This document shows, piece by piece, positions 14,469 through 23,629 of a stretch of DNA of 64,000 nt. The notes under the pieces were generated by a model, which did not search any database, was not told the DNA's origin, and saw nothing but the letters and a program-made list of their open reading frames with translations. The stretch's first letter is position 1. Every line of letters begins with the position of its first letter. The position numbers and the translations under genes were made by a program. This DNA is from an uncultured Lactobacillus sp. (GTDB lineage Bacteria > Bacillota > Bacilli > Lactobacillales > Lactobacillaceae): assembly GCA_910589675.1 (NCBI GenBank), contig CAJUTO010000002.1, forward strand, positions 1 to 64,000, read 5' to 3'.

Positions 14469-15179
14469 ATGATTAAATTTGCATATTTTGCTCCACTTGC
14501 AACTCAATTAGATTGGCTCTTAAGAATTTTTGTAGCTGCCATTTGTGGTGCTTTAATTGGGTATGAACGAGCAATTCAAAGAAAAAGCGCTGGAGTTAGG
14601 ACTCACATCGTCGTTGCCGTTGCTTCAGCTTTGTTCATGATTGTTTCTAAATATGGCTTCGAGGATATTCTGGGGCTGCGCGGGATATCTCTTGACCCAT
14701 CAAGAATTGCCGCTCAAATTGTTACCGGTATTTCTTTCATCGGTGCGGGGACAATTTTAGTTAGAAAAGAACAAATTTCTGGCTTAACTACGGCCGCCGG
14801 TGTCTGGGCAACTGCCGCCATTGGGATGGCCGTTGGTGGTGGCATGTACCTCATCGGAATTTTAGCCACGGGCTTCCTATTTGTTGTTCAGATGATCTTC
14901 CACGATGATTCACTTATTGATAAGATTATTGTTCATATTCGCTTTAACCTTCAAATTGAAGCCGCTAACAAACATCATATTCTCCAAAAAATTAAAGAAG
15001 AACTTGCTGCCAATCAAGTAGAAAACATTTCAGTCAAAATTTTAGATGTTAGTGATGAGAAAATCATCTTTTATGTAGATGGAATCATTAACAATAAGCA
15101 AGATGAAAACGATATCATTATGGCACTAAGAAAATATCCTGACATTAAAAGGATTAGTTACACTCGTGGTGGTAAATAG
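14469..15179 (+). CDS. MgtC/SapB family membrane protein
   Basis: This is 236 residues. An N-terminal membrane domain of about five segments carries the MgtC/SapB signature GALIGYERAIQRKSAGVRTHIVV, here read across residues 26-48. GISFIGAGTILVRK is near residues 90-105. A cytosolic C-terminal ACT-like domain (about 160-236) ends in RISYTRGG. Family members are linked to Mg limitation, membrane ATPase control and virulence in other bacteria, and the lactobacillus role is not established. AAAGAGGGATCTTA precedes the ATG. It is monocistronic with its own terminator. Confidence 0.85.
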   Translation: MIKFAYFAPLATQLDWLLRIFVAAICGALIGYERAIQRKSAGVRTHIVVAVASALFMIVSKYGFEDILGLRGISLDPSRIAAQIVTGISFIGAGTILVRKEQISGLTTAAGVWATAAIGMAVGGGMYLIGILATGFLFVVQMIFHDDSLIDKIIVHIRFNLQIEAANKHHILQKIKEELAANQVENISVKILDVSDEKIIFYVDGIINNKQDENDIIMALRKYPDIKRISYTRGGK

Positions 15180-15197
15180 TCAGTTAGGAATCTCTTA

Positions 15198-15227
15198 AGA
15201 AGAACCTGATAAAGAAGGTTCTTTTTT
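15198..15227 (+). terminator. terminator of the mgtC-like gene
   Basis: The AAGAACCT / AGGTTCTT stem is followed by TTTTT. Confidence 0.75.
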
Positions 15228-15289
15228 GTTAGAAGTAAATTTTGCGCTAAAATGTTAATATTACTTATTATCTTAGAAAGGATGAAAAA

Positions 15290-16516
15290 ATGGCTGGATC
15301 ACTTGATTATTTACGCTGGCGTGGGGATCTAAGTTTTAAAGAAATGCCCTTCAACAGTGTAGATGCATCACTATTTTCTTCTATTATTTATCTACCTGTC
15401 GACAAATCTGCCGCAGGCCATACTTTAAGTGAAGTTGCTGAAAAGCTGCAACATATGGAGTCATTTCAACATCAAATGCATGATGAAGCTGGAGCCCAAG
15501 TTTTACTTTTACCTAAAAGTCCGCGCTTAGGTCGTATCAAAATTTTAAATTGGACTAACAAAATCGGCAAGAAACCTGCTCCCTTGCAATTTACCGCTGC
15601 CACATTTCGTTTAAATAAGAACACAATTCTAATTTCTTATCGTGGAACTGACAGCTCGATGATTGGTTGGAATGAGGACATGAATATGAATTATATGCCT
15701 GAAGTCTACGGTCAAAACGTCGCAGCCCGCTATTTAAACGCAATTGCGGAACGTTTTCCTAAGGATAAAATTTACTTAGTAGGACACTCTAAGGGTGGAA
15801 ATTTTGCTCAATTTGCCTTAAGCGCTGCTAGCCCCGATCTTCAAGATAGAATTGTAAAAGCGCTCAGTTTTGACGGCCCCGGATTTTACCGTCAAGTTTA
15901 TTCTAGTCCTGGCTTTAAGCGTACAATTTATAAAATGAAGACTTATCTGCCTGAAAGTTCTATTATCGGTACCATGCTCGATCATCCTGAACGAGTTTTA
16001 ATTGTTAAAAGTGATGCCCCCATGAAAGACCAACACGATCCGCGTAGATGGCGTGTAGCTAGAAACAGTTTTGTATTAGCAGATGGGTTAACGATTGGGG
16101 CTCGAATTTTGCGGCATTCATTAATTCACTTTAATCATTCTATTCCTGATGAAAAACGTGGTGAAATGTTCTCTGCCTTATTTGATGCTTTTGAGAACTC
16201 CGATATTAATGACATGAATCAACTTACTACTCATAAACTACTGGGAACGTATCGTTTAGGTCATGTTATTATGTCTCTTGAACCAAGTTTGCGTCAAATC
16301 ATCACTAGCATGTTTAATGATATTTGGACCACCTACCGGCGCAATTTGAATTTACCTTTTATTGATGGACGCTTTCGTTATTATCCAAAAAGCAATGATT
16401 CCAATAAGGCGCCTATCTTCTTTGAATTTTATGATCCACAAAAACCAAGTCTTAAATTGCCTTTTGTTTTAATAAAACAAAATAAAAAACTCAAGCATCT
16501 TCATGATGATGAGTAA
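15290..16516 (+). CDS. DUF2974 / Mbeg1-like alpha/beta hydrolase (putative lipase)
   Basis: This 408-residue cytosolic protein starts SLDYLRWRGDLSF, the typical opening of the DUF2974 (Mbeg1-like) family. YRGTDSS lies near residues 117-123. The nucleophile elbow VGHSKGG has its serine at residue 167, in the GxSxG form of alpha/beta hydrolases. FDGPGF near residue 198 and a later HSLIHF histidine region could complete the triad. No signal peptide is seen. The substrate is unknown. GAAAGGATGAAAA precedes the ATG. The stop is followed directly by a parS-like palindrome and then the terminator. Confidence 0.8.
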   Translation: MAGSLDYLRWRGDLSFKEMPFNSVDASLFSSIIYLPVDKSAAGHTLSEVAEKLQHMESFQHQMHDEAGAQVLLLPKSPRLGRIKILNWTNKIGKKPAPLQFTAATFRLNKNTILISYRGTDSSMIGWNEDMNMNYMPEVYGQNVAARYLNAIAERFPKDKIYLVGHSKGGNFAQFALSAASPDLQDRIVKALSFDGPGFYRQVYSSPGFKRTIYKMKTYLPESSIIGTMLDHPERVLIVKSDAPMKDQHDPRRWRVARNSFVLADGLTIGARILRHSLIHFNHSIPDEKRGEMFSALFDAFENSDINDMNQLTTHKLLGTYRLGHVIMSLEPSLRQIITSMFNDIWTTYRRNLNLPFIDGRFRYYPKSNDSNKAPIFFEFYDPQKPSLKLPFVLIKQNKKLKHLHDDE

Positions 16517-16532
16517 TGTTTCATGTGTAACA
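16517..16532. promoter_or_regulatory. parS-like site (14/16)
   Basis: TGTTTCATGTGTAACA differs from the ParB/Spo0J site TGTTTCACGTGAAACA at two positions. It lies immediately after a stop codon. Confidence 0.45.
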
Positions 16533-16537
16533 CAAAC

Positions 16538-16572
16538 ACTCTATTAGAGAAATATCTAATAGAGTGCTTTTT
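16538..16572 (+). terminator. terminator of the DUF2974 gene
   Basis: A perfect ACTCTATTAGA / TCTAATAGAGT stem is followed by GCTTTTT. Confidence 0.75.
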
Positions 16573-16614
16573 GATCTAAGGATTCATTTTTATTTATAAG
16601 TTATAAATCAAATT

Positions 16615-16875
16615 CTAATTTGTTTTACGATTCATCATACTGAGAACAAATGAAACAATCAATACTAGAATTACTGCTCCTAGTATCGATGGCACAATTG
16701 CCATTCCTGCTACTTGGGGTCCCCACGCACCAAGTAGCGCTTCACCAAGTGATGAACCGATAAGACCGGCTAAAATATTAGCAATCCAGCCCATTGATTG
16801 ACCTCTGCCTGTAAGTGCACCAGCTATTAAACCGATCACACCTCCGACAATTAACACCCAAATCCAGTGTAACAT
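16615..16875 (-). CDS. GlsB/YeaQ/YmgE family membrane stress protein
   Basis: This 86-residue protein has three membrane segments and is glycine-rich (GGVIGLIAGALTGRG, ILAGLIGSSLGEALLG, PSILGAVILVLIVSFV). This is the transglycosylase-associated or GlsB family signature. Members are general stress proteins of the envelope, and enterococcal GlsB is named with the Gls24 stress locus. Its Shine-Dalgarno lies in the end of the csbD-like gene. Only one base separates the csbD stop from this ATG, so the two are co-translated. Confidence 0.85.
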   Translation of the reverse strand: MLHWIWVLIVGGVIGLIAGALTGRGQSMGWIANILAGLIGSSLGEALLGAWGPQVAGMAIVPSILGAVILVLIVSFVLSMMNRKTN

Positions 16876-16876
16876 A

Positions 16877-17056
16877 TTAGGTCACCTCGTTTTCATTATC
16901 GAGTTTCTTTTTTATATCGTCAGCTTTTTTCTTAGCTTTGCCTTTGGCTTGTTGGGCTTTACCTTCAGCTTCACGTAGCTTATCGCCCGTAACTTTGCCT
17001 TCAACTTCTTTTACTTTACCGACAACTTTGTCTTTAAGACCCTTATCTTTAACCAT
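16877..17056 (-). CDS. CsbD family stress protein (59 aa)
   Basis: This small, highly charged, Lys/Glu/Ala-rich protein is built of the CsbD-like repeat GLKDKVVGKVKEVEGKVTGD, followed by KLREAEGKAQQAKGKAKKKADD. It has no membrane segment. CsbD proteins accumulate under general stress, and their molecular function is not known. GAAAGGATGGAACAGCAAT precedes the ATG at 17056. It is the first gene of a two-gene stress operon with the GlsB-like membrane protein. Confidence 0.85.
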   Translation of the reverse strand: MVKDKGLKDKVVGKVKEVEGKVTGDKLREAEGKAQQAKGKAKKKADDIKKKLDNENEVT

Positions 17057-17194
17057 ATTGCTGTTCCATCCTTTCTTTTATTATTCTGATTTTAACTATT
17101 AAAAGCCTGGTGGACTCACCTCATCTTTCTTAACTATATTTTTACTTGTTGTCTTAATGATACTCTATCGATGACATGGTGTCACTAAAAAACA

Positions 17195-17239
17195 GAAAAA
17201 AAGGCTTAACTTAAGGAATAGTTTAGAAGTTAAGCCTTT
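17195..17239 (-). terminator. terminator of the fructokinase gene
   Basis: AAGGCTTAACTT (17201-17212) pairs perfectly with AAGTTAAGCCTT (17227-17238). The A-run at 17195-17200 gives the minus-strand T tail. Confidence 0.75.
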
Positions 17240-17264
17240 AAGTTGCTTTTTAGAACGTTATCTG

Positions 17265-18143
17265 TTACTTCAAGAGAGTTTTTGCCAATTCAAAATCTCC
17301 CAAAGTAGCCGAACCGTTATTTGCGACAGCCGGGCGCACAATTAACTCATCTAAATCTGGAGTAGCAACATAATTATTATTGAATTTATCAAAGTATTTG
17401 CGAACCTTTACCAAATCATCTTCGTTTAATACAGATCCACCAACAACCATTACATCTGGACGCGCACTCATATAAACATTAAAGAGCATTTGTGCCACGT
17501 AATATGCAACATAAGTAAACACTTCATTGTCACGAGATAACTTTTCACCAGGGATTCCCGTACGGCCTTCAAGAGAAGGACCTGCAGCCATTCCTTCCAC
17601 ACAATCTGCACCATGGAAAGGACATTTTCCTTCATAATTATCCCCAGGATAGCGTTTAATAAGCATATGGCCCATTTCAGGGTGATTATTAAGACCGAGG
17701 AACTTTCCACCTTGAACAATTCCTGCACCAACCCCGGTACCAATAGTCACATAGAAATAGCTCTTAGTGTCATCTTTACCACGAGCAATATATTCACCGT
17801 AACAAGAAGCATTCACATCCGTGGTCATAATTACTGGAATACCTAATTCTTTTTCAAAAAAGCCTTTTACATTGGTACCTGACCAGCCGCGTTTTGGAGT
17901 ATCCAAAATATAGCCAAAAGTGTGGGAATTAGGATTAATATCGATTGGCCCAAATGTTCCAATTCCTAAAGCATCTACTGGATGCTTTTTAAAGAATTCC
18001 GCACTCTTTTTTAAAGTTTCATCTGCACCAGTAGTAGGAATACGATCGGTTGCAACAGTTTCGCCAGTTTCTACATCTTGAACAGCAAGAATAAATTTAG
18101 TGCCTCCTGCTTCAATACTACCTACATATTTTTTATCTGCCAT
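17265..18143 (-). CDS. scrK: ROK-family fructokinase
   Basis: This 292-residue cytosolic sugar kinase phosphorylates fructose to fructose-6-phosphate, feeding sucrose or fructose catabolism. ROK features are EAGGTKF (phosphate loop, about residue 12) and GIGTFGPIDI (about 58). TTDVNASCYGE carries the catalytic Asp, and IGTGVGAGIV follows. The zinc site is HPEMGH..KCPFHGADC (His plus three Cys/His around residues 155-180). ATG 18143 was chosen because AAAAGGATGAAACTA precedes it. An ATG three codons upstream overlaps that ribosome site. It is monocistronic. The fructose specificity comes from overall resemblance to lactobacillal ScrK. Confidence 0.85.
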   Translation of the reverse strand: MADKKYVGSIEAGGTKFILAVQDVETGETVATDRIPTTGADETLKKSAEFFKKHPVDALGIGTFGPIDINPNSHTFGYILDTPKRGWSGTNVKGFFEKELGIPVIMTTDVNASCYGEYIARGKDDTKSYFYVTIGTGVGAGIVQGGKFLGLNNHPEMGHMLIKRYPGDNYEGKCPFHGADCVEGMAAGPSLEGRTGIPGEKLSRDNEVFTYVAYYVAQMLFNVYMSARPDVMVVGGSVLNEDDLVKVRKYFDKFNNNYVATPDLDELIVRPAVANNGSATLGDFELAKTLLK

Positions 18144-18241
18144 TAGTTTCATCCTTTTCTCTTCATGTTTTTCTCAATTATATTGATATTATCATTTTAT
18201 GTAAATGCTTTCAATATATGTTAATAAAAAGTTAGACATAC

Positions 18242-18268
18242 AAAAAGGCATCCCTTAAAGGATGTCTT
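18242..18268 (-). terminator. terminator of the gdpP-rplI-dnaC operon
   Basis: The GGCATCC / GGATGTC stem (one G-U) has an A-run on the left for the minus-strand T tail. It ends next to the dnaC stop. Confidence 0.7.
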
Positions 18269-18269
18269 T

Positions 18270-19652
18270 TTATTTATCAGGTGCATCATGCACATAATCC
18301 AAGTTAGAAAAACGATTATATGGCTTTGAAAACATCAATTTTACCGTCCCACGGCTACCAGAACGGTTCTTCTCAATAATTACCTCTACTTCACCATTAT
18401 CCTGCTCAGGAGCCACTTCAGAGCTATCTGCGTCATCCTCTCCTTCATCCCGATAATAATCATCACGATATAAGAAAGATACAATATCGGCATCCTGTTC
18501 AATAGAACCAGATTCACGAATATCAGACAGGACAGGGCGTTTATCTTGACGCTGCTCAACAGAACGAGATAACTGCGAAAGGGCAATTACTGGTACATGA
18601 AGTTCCTTGGCAAGCTTTTTTAATTGTCTAGAAATAGCTGAAACTTCTTGTTGACGAGATTCACTACGTGGTCCTTCAATTAACTGAAGATAATCTATCA
18701 CGATTAAACCCAAATCTCCGGTTTCTTTTGCAAGTCTTCTTGACTTAGCTCTGATTTCACTCATTTTTATACCAGGAGTATCATCGATAAAAATTTTGGC
18801 ATTAGCTAGTGACCCAGATGCCACAATTAATTTTCGCCATTCATCTTCATCCAGCTGTCCAGTTCGCAAGTGCTGAGAATTGATCAAGCCTTCTGAAGCA
18901 AGCATTCTTTGAACCAGCTGTTCACTACTCATTTCCAGTGAAAACATCGCCACTGATTTTTTATCATGAATTCCTACAAATTGAGCTACATTTAAAGCAA
19001 AAGAAGTCTTACCAACACCTGGACGCGCCGCAATAATGATTAATTCATCATCATGAAATCCTGTGGTCATTTTATCAAGCTCTTGAAACCCTGTTGCTAG
19101 ACCCGTAACAGTTTCATCTTGCTCAGTTAAACGACTAATTTCATCAACAGTGTCATTCACAACTTCTTTAATATTCCGAAAGCCACCAGTATTATTTTCA
19201 GATGAAACATTCAAGATTTCACTTTCTGCATCATCCAAAATATCAGTAACATCGTCAGAATCATTAATCGCGTTGGAAATAATTTTTTGACTAGCTGAAA
19301 TTAGTCTTCTTAAAAGAGCTTTTCTGTGGACAATCTGTGCATAATACGTAACATGCGCAGCCGTAGGAGTTGCCATGGCTAATTCAGAAATATATGCCAC
19401 TCCTCCACTATCTTCCAACTGATTCTTTTTAGTCAGTTGGTCTCGAATAGTTAACGGGTCAATGGCAGTCTCCTCATCTGACAAGTCCAACATTGCTTGA
19501 AAGACATATTGATTAGCTCTTTCATAAAAATCGCCAGCTTGTAAAATACCACTTGCATCTGCTATAGCTTCAGGATCAATAAAAATTGCTCCTAAAACCG
19601 CCTTTTCGGCTACAGAATCATGTGGTACTTGCTGCGAGACAATATTATCCAT
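18270..19652 (-). CDS. dnaC: replicative DNA helicase (DnaB/DnaC)
   Basis: This 460-residue hexameric helicase unwinds DNA 5'-3' at the fork. The N-terminal primase-interaction domain (about residues 8-110, AEKAVLGAIFIDPEAI) is followed by a linker. The RecA-like ATPase has Walker A ARPGVGKTS (about 209-217), Walker B LIVIDYLQL (about 314) and the DIRESGSIEQDADIV arginine-finger region. The name follows the Gram-positive convention. It is the last gene of gdpP-rplI-dnaC, 24 bases after rplI. Confidence 0.96.
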   Translation of the reverse strand: MDNIVSQQVPHDSVAEKAVLGAIFIDPEAIADASGILQAGDFYERANQYVFQAMLDLSDEETAIDPLTIRDQLTKKNQLEDSGGVAYISELAMATPTAAHVTYYAQIVHRKALLRRLISASQKIISNAINDSDDVTDILDDAESEILNVSSENNTGGFRNIKEVVNDTVDEISRLTEQDETVTGLATGFQELDKMTTGFHDDELIIIAARPGVGKTSFALNVAQFVGIHDKKSVAMFSLEMSSEQLVQRMLASEGLINSQHLRTGQLDEDEWRKLIVASGSLANAKIFIDDTPGIKMSEIRAKSRRLAKETGDLGLIVIDYLQLIEGPRSESRQQEVSAISRQLKKLAKELHVPVIALSQLSRSVEQRQDKRPVLSDIRESGSIEQDADIVSFLYRDDYYRDEGEDDADSSEVAPEQDNGEVEVIIEKNRSGSRGTVKLMFSKPYNRFSNLDYVHDAPDK

Positions 19653-19676
19653 TTACTTCACAACCAATTTATTTAA

Positions 19677-20132
19677 CTAATCTTGCTCAGTGATGTGAAC
19701 ACGAATTTTGCCTTCTACACCTTTGAAAAGCTTAACAGGTACATTAGTGTAGCCTAATGATTTAATAGGCTCTGGAAGATTCAATTTACGCTTATCAATC
19801 TTAACACCATATTGCTTTTCTAAGCCTTCGACAATTTTCTTGCTAGAAATTGAACCAAAGAGACGAGCGTCTGTTCCAGCTTTTGATTTAAAGTTAACAA
19901 CAGTATCATCTTTTTCAAGAATTGCCTTAATCTTTTCAGCTTCTGCCTTTTCGGCTTCATAAGCTGCTTTTTCATTAGCAGCAACTCGTTCTAAAGCGTG
20001 CATGTTAGCCTTGTTAGCAGGCTTAGCCATCCCACGCTTAAACAAAAAGTTTTGTGCGTAACCATCTGGAACATTTTTAACTTCTCCGCGCTTACCACGG
20101 CCTCTAACATCTTGAGTAAAAATAACTTTCAT
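19677..20132 (-). CDS. rplI: 50S ribosomal protein L9
   Basis: This 151-residue protein binds 23S rRNA. The N-terminal domain is [21 protein letters not shown] with GYAQNFL. A long connecting helix rich in Ala/Glu/Lys (about 45-80) leads to the C-terminal rRNA-binding domain ([14 protein letters not shown]). The length is normal. It lies 12 bases after gdpP, as in other Firmicutes. Confidence 0.97.
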   Translation of the reverse strand: MKVIFTQDVRGRGKRGEVKNVPDGYAQNFLFKRGMAKPANKANMHALERVAANEKAAYEAEKAEAEKIKAILEKDDTVVNFKSKAGTDARLFGSISSKKIVEGLEKQYGVKIDKRKLNLPEPIKSLGYTNVPVKLFKGVEGKIRVHITEQD

Positions 20133-20144
20133 AGTTTTTCTCCT

Positions 20145-22166
20145 TTATTCATTTTCCTTTTCATACTCATCAATCGCCTTAAGCAATCGATTTTCTGCTT
20201 CTTCTACAGTCACATTCTTAATCTGCGTTGCCGCATTAGATAAGTGACCACCACCACCTAATTTTTCCATGATGATTTGAACATTAATCTTACCCATTGA
20301 ACGAGCTGAGATTCCAATGGTATCTTGGCTACGCCTGGTTATTGCAAAACTAGCCTCAACATTTTTTAAATCTAGGGCAGTGTCAGCAGCCTGCGCAGTC
20401 ACAATTGGATCAATAATTTTATCATTAGGTCCCACCAAGACAGCCATACCTGGACGAACCATTTTAAGAGTTGCAATCAGGTGGGTTTTCTCAAGAAAAC
20501 TATCAATATCTTCTTTCAAAAGCTCACTTACAACGGCCGAACTAGCCCCAATTGAACGTAAATAGCTAGCTGCATCAAAAGTTCTAGTGCCAGTTCTTAA
20601 CGAGAATTCCTTTGAATCTACTACAATACCCGCGAGCATTGCCGTTGCTTCCAAATTCGTTAAAACTCTCTTGCCATTAGCTGGTTGTTGGTATTCAATC
20701 ATTTCTGTTACCAACTCACAAGCTGAAGAAGCATATGGTTCAACATATGTCAGCATTGGATTTTCTGGGAATTCTTCTCCACGTCTATGATGATCAATTA
20801 CAATAATTCTATTCTTTAAACGATCATATAAATCTTGAGAATAAGTAATTGAATATTTAGAATGATCCACCATTACCAACAATGACTTGTCGGTTGCCTC
20901 CTCTAATGCTTCAGTCGGATCAATAAAAATATCATTATCCTCTTTAGCATGTTGCATTCTAGTAACTAAGCGACCAACATCGTAATTAGTTTTATTTGTA
21001 TCAAGTACAAAATTAGCCTTTACACCGTGAAGACGAGCAATTTTTACTACACCAATTCCACTCCCCACAGAGTCCATATCTGGCCGTTGATGCCCAACAA
21101 CAAAAACTCGATCGGCATCCTTAAACAACTCACTAATTGCTTGTGACACCATTCTAGCTCTAACTCGGGTTCTCTTTTCCATTGGATTAGATTTTCCACC
21201 ATAAAAGTGGGCATCTTTTCCCGGTTGCCGTAAAACAACCTGATCTCCCCCACGTCCAAGGGCTAAATCAAGATTAGATTGAGCTTGGTTAGCAATTTCA
21301 GTTAAGGAATCACTACCAAAAGCGATCCCAATAGATAAAGTAAGTGGCGTATTGTTTCGACTAGTTTCCTGACGAACTTTATCAAGCACAGAAAACTTGT
21401 CTTCTTCCATTTTATCAAGATCTTGCATATGTGCTAACAATAAAAAGTGATCTTCATCAATTCTCTTCAAATAAGCGTTAAATTTTTTCGCATAATCACT
21501 CAAAGTATTCTGCACATAAGAACTCATACTGGTTAATTCTTGATCATGCATCGTTTCGCTTAATTCATCATAATTATCAATAAAGACCTGACCAATTGCT
21601 AAACGTTCGGCCTTATATTTCCTCTCGATTTGCGCATAACGCGTTATATCCAATAAATAAATTACACCTAGATTATCCTGAACAACCATTTCAAAATCAT
21701 GGCCATCCCATCTCACAGTCTGATTTTCAGATGTTTTGGCTTTAATAGCTTCATTTAAAAGCTTATTTAAATTAGGATCCACTGACTCAATAGTGTGTCC
21801 AATTAAGTCGTCATTTTTTAAATATAATTGTAAATAAGGATTCACCCACTGAATTTGATGATCGGAATCATACAACAATATTCCTAAAGGCATTTTAATC
21901 ATGGCCTCTTGTTCGCTTCGTTTGATCCGATACGACAAATTAACAGCAAAACTATTAGCATTATTTGCTAAAATATATGTCCCATAAATTGCAAAAGCAA
22001 CAGTCAAAATAAATATTAAAATCAATGCTAATCCAAATATAGGGTTGATAATCATCCCAATAATACTTCCAATTAAAGAAAGTACCAAGATGATTATTAC
22101 GGAAGCTGTCAGTCGCGAATCCTTAATAAACGCTGGTACTTCAAGCTTACGTAAAAAATCTTTCAT
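20145..22166 (-). CDS. gdpP: cyclic-di-AMP phosphodiesterase GdpP
   Basis: This 673-residue membrane enzyme hydrolyses c-di-AMP to pApA. Two N-terminal membrane segments (about residues 20-70) are followed by a PAS domain (about 90-150) and a degenerate GGDEF domain (about 175-310). The DHH domain shows GHQRPDMDSVGSG, VDHSK and DHHRRGEEF. The DHHA1 domain ends with GGGGHLSNAATQ. All metal-binding motifs are present, so it should be active. It is transcribed with rplI and dnaC. c-di-AMP in lactobacilli affects K+ uptake and osmotic control, a known family role. Confidence 0.95.
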   Translation of the reverse strand: MKDFLRKLEVPAFIKDSRLTASVIIILVLSLIGSIIGMIINPIFGLALILIFILTVAFAIYGTYILANNANSFAVNLSYRIKRSEQEAMIKMPLGILLYDSDHQIQWVNPYLQLYLKNDDLIGHTIESVDPNLNKLLNEAIKAKTSENQTVRWDGHDFEMVVQDNLGVIYLLDITRYAQIERKYKAERLAIGQVFIDNYDELSETMHDQELTSMSSYVQNTLSDYAKKFNAYLKRIDEDHFLLLAHMQDLDKMEEDKFSVLDKVRQETSRNNTPLTLSIGIAFGSDSLTEIANQAQSNLDLALGRGGDQVVLRQPGKDAHFYGGKSNPMEKRTRVRARMVSQAISELFKDADRVFVVGHQRPDMDSVGSGIGVVKIARLHGVKANFVLDTNKTNYDVGRLVTRMQHAKEDNDIFIDPTEALEEATDKSLLVMVDHSKYSITYSQDLYDRLKNRIIVIDHHRRGEEFPENPMLTYVEPYASSACELVTEMIEYQQPANGKRVLTNLEATAMLAGIVVDSKEFSLRTGTRTFDAASYLRSIGASSAVVSELLKEDIDSFLEKTHLIATLKMVRPGMAVLVGPNDKIIDPIVTAQAADTALDLKNVEASFAITRRSQDTIGISARSMGKINVQIIMEKLGGGGHLSNAATQIKNVTVEEAENRLLKAIDEYEKENE

Positions 22167-22256
22167 TAAAGATCCTTCCTAAATCATAGTAAACTACTTC
22201 AGTATCATTATACCTTATCACACAACCCTTATGAAAACCAAAGAAAATTTATGTAC

Positions 22257-22288
22257 AAAAAAAGCCTAGCCTTTCAGCTAAACTTTTT
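22257..22288 (-). terminator. terminator of the rpsF-ssb-rpsR operon
   Basis: AAAGCCTAGC pairs with GCTAAACTTT (two G-U). The A-run on the left gives the minus-strand T tail. Confidence 0.6.
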
Positions 22289-22313
22289 TATTTTACGTAT
22301 TATTACTGACTAA

Positions 22314-22550
22314 TTAGTCTTCAGCAACAAATGGCAACAAGCCCATAATACGAGCTCTCTTAATTGCATTTGCAACCTTACGTTGGTTCTTTGCGCTAGT
22401 GCCAGTGACACGACGTGGTAAAATCTTACCTCTTTCTGAGATAAAACGTTTCAACAGATCAACGTCCTTGTAGTCAACATATTCAATATGGTTAGCTGCA
22501 ATGTAGTCAACCTTACGACGACGACGGCCGCCTCTTCTTTGTTGAGCCAT
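22314..22550 (-). CDS. rpsR: 30S ribosomal protein S18
   Basis: The 78-residue protein has the S18 core [21 protein letters not shown] and [19 protein letters not shown], and a basic N-terminus. It pairs with S6 in the platform of the 30S subunit. It is third in the rpsF-ssb-rpsR operon. Confidence 0.97.
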   Translation of the reverse strand: MAQQRRGGRRRRKVDYIAANHIEYVDYKDVDLLKRFISERGKILPRRVTGTSAKNQRKVANAIKRARIMGLLPFVAED

Positions 22551-22580
22551 ATCCCTAGGTCCTTTCTTTAAATTCTTATT

Positions 22581-23096
22581 TTAGAATGGTAAATCATCAT
22601 CCGAAATATCAATTGCATCCCCTGAGCCAGAAAATGGATCCTGTGGCTTAGGAGCTGAACTATTGGTATTTGGTTGAGAAGGTCTATCATTATTTTGGAA
22701 ATTGTTAGTATTTTGAGTGCCAGCATTTCCGCTAGTTGGTGTATAACCGCCGTTTTGACCGCGATTTTCACGATCTCTACGGGATTCGAGTAATGCGAAG
22801 CTATCTACGACAACTTCAGTTACATATACTCGTTTACCATCTTTATCATCATAACTTCTGGATTGAAGTCGGCCATCAATTCCTACTAGCGATCCCTTTG
22901 AAGTGAAGTTAACAAAGTTTTCTGCTGACTTTCTCCAAATTACACAGCTAATAAAATCCGCTTCTCTCTCGCCTCGAGCATTTGTATATTGACGATCAAC
23001 AGCAAGAGTAAACGTAGCAACCGAGATTCCACTCCCAGTAGTACGCAATTCAGGATCACGCGTTAAACGTCCGGTAAGTACAACTCTATTAATCAT
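22581..23096 (-). CDS. ssb: single-stranded DNA-binding protein
   Basis: This 171-residue protein has an OB fold at residues 1-108 ([34 protein letters not shown]). A Gly/Asn/Gln/Ser-rich linker (about 112-160) leads to the acidic interaction tip SDDDLPF that recruits replication and repair proteins. It protects ssDNA at forks. It lies between rpsF and rpsR, the usual Firmicute order. Confidence 0.96.
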   Translation of the reverse strand: MINRVVLTGRLTRDPELRTTGSGISVATFTLAVDRQYTNARGEREADFISCVIWRKSAENFVNFTSKGSLVGIDGRLQSRSYDDKDGKRVYVTEVVVDSFALLESRRDRENRGQNGGYTPTSGNAGTQNTNNFQNNDRPSQPNTNSSAPKPQDPFSGSGDAIDISDDDLPF

Positions 23097-23138
23097 ACTT
23101 GATTACCTTTCCTTTCCTAAATTACGGTTCGATGATAA

Positions 23139-23435
23139 TTATTTGTCTAACTTAACAGTCATTGAACGTAAAATGGCGTTATCAATCTTTGACAAACGAC
23201 CAAATTCGTTAACTGCGTCAGCGTTGTCAGCAGTGAAAGTCATGATGTGGTAAGTACCCTCACGATACTTATCAATTTCGTATGCAAAACGACGCTTGCC
23301 CCAGTCTTTGGATTCAACCATAGTACCATTGTTGTCTGCGATAACCTTATCGTAGTTTTCAACAAGAGCCTTCTTTGATTCTTCATCGATGTCAGGCTTA
23401 ATGATGTAAGTGATTTCGTACTTAGTAGTTGCCAT
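23139..23435 (-). CDS. rpsF: 30S ribosomal protein S6
   Basis: The 98-residue protein has the S6 pattern [35 protein letters not shown] and the C-terminal [37 protein letters not shown] precedes the ATG. It is the first gene of rpsF-ssb-rpsR. Confidence 0.97.
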   Translation of the reverse strand: MATTKYEITYIIKPDIDEESKKALVENYDKVIADNNGTMVESKDWGKRRFAYEIDKYREGTYHIMTFTADNADAVNEFGRLSKIDNAILRSMTVKLDK

Positions 23436-23518
23436 AAACTATTGCACCTCCTTCTGGACTAAATGGTTCTTTCGAATTAAGAACAAGGAGTAATGGAAAA
23501 TATTACTCGCAATGTCTA

Positions 23519-23547
23519 ATTCTAGCATATAAATAAAAAATTACCAA
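23519..23547 (-). promoter_or_regulatory. promoter of rpsF-ssb-rpsR
   Basis: On the minus strand TTGGTA (23547-23542), a 17-base spacer and TAGAAT (23524-23519) with an upstream TG form an extended -10 promoter. About 80 bases of 5' leader precede rpsF. Confidence 0.6.
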
Positions 23548-23629
23548 ACAATTTCGCGTGATCCAGAAAATTTTTTATTCCGTAATTAAATACGCAAAAA
23601 AGTTCGATAATTTTTTATAAATTAAATTT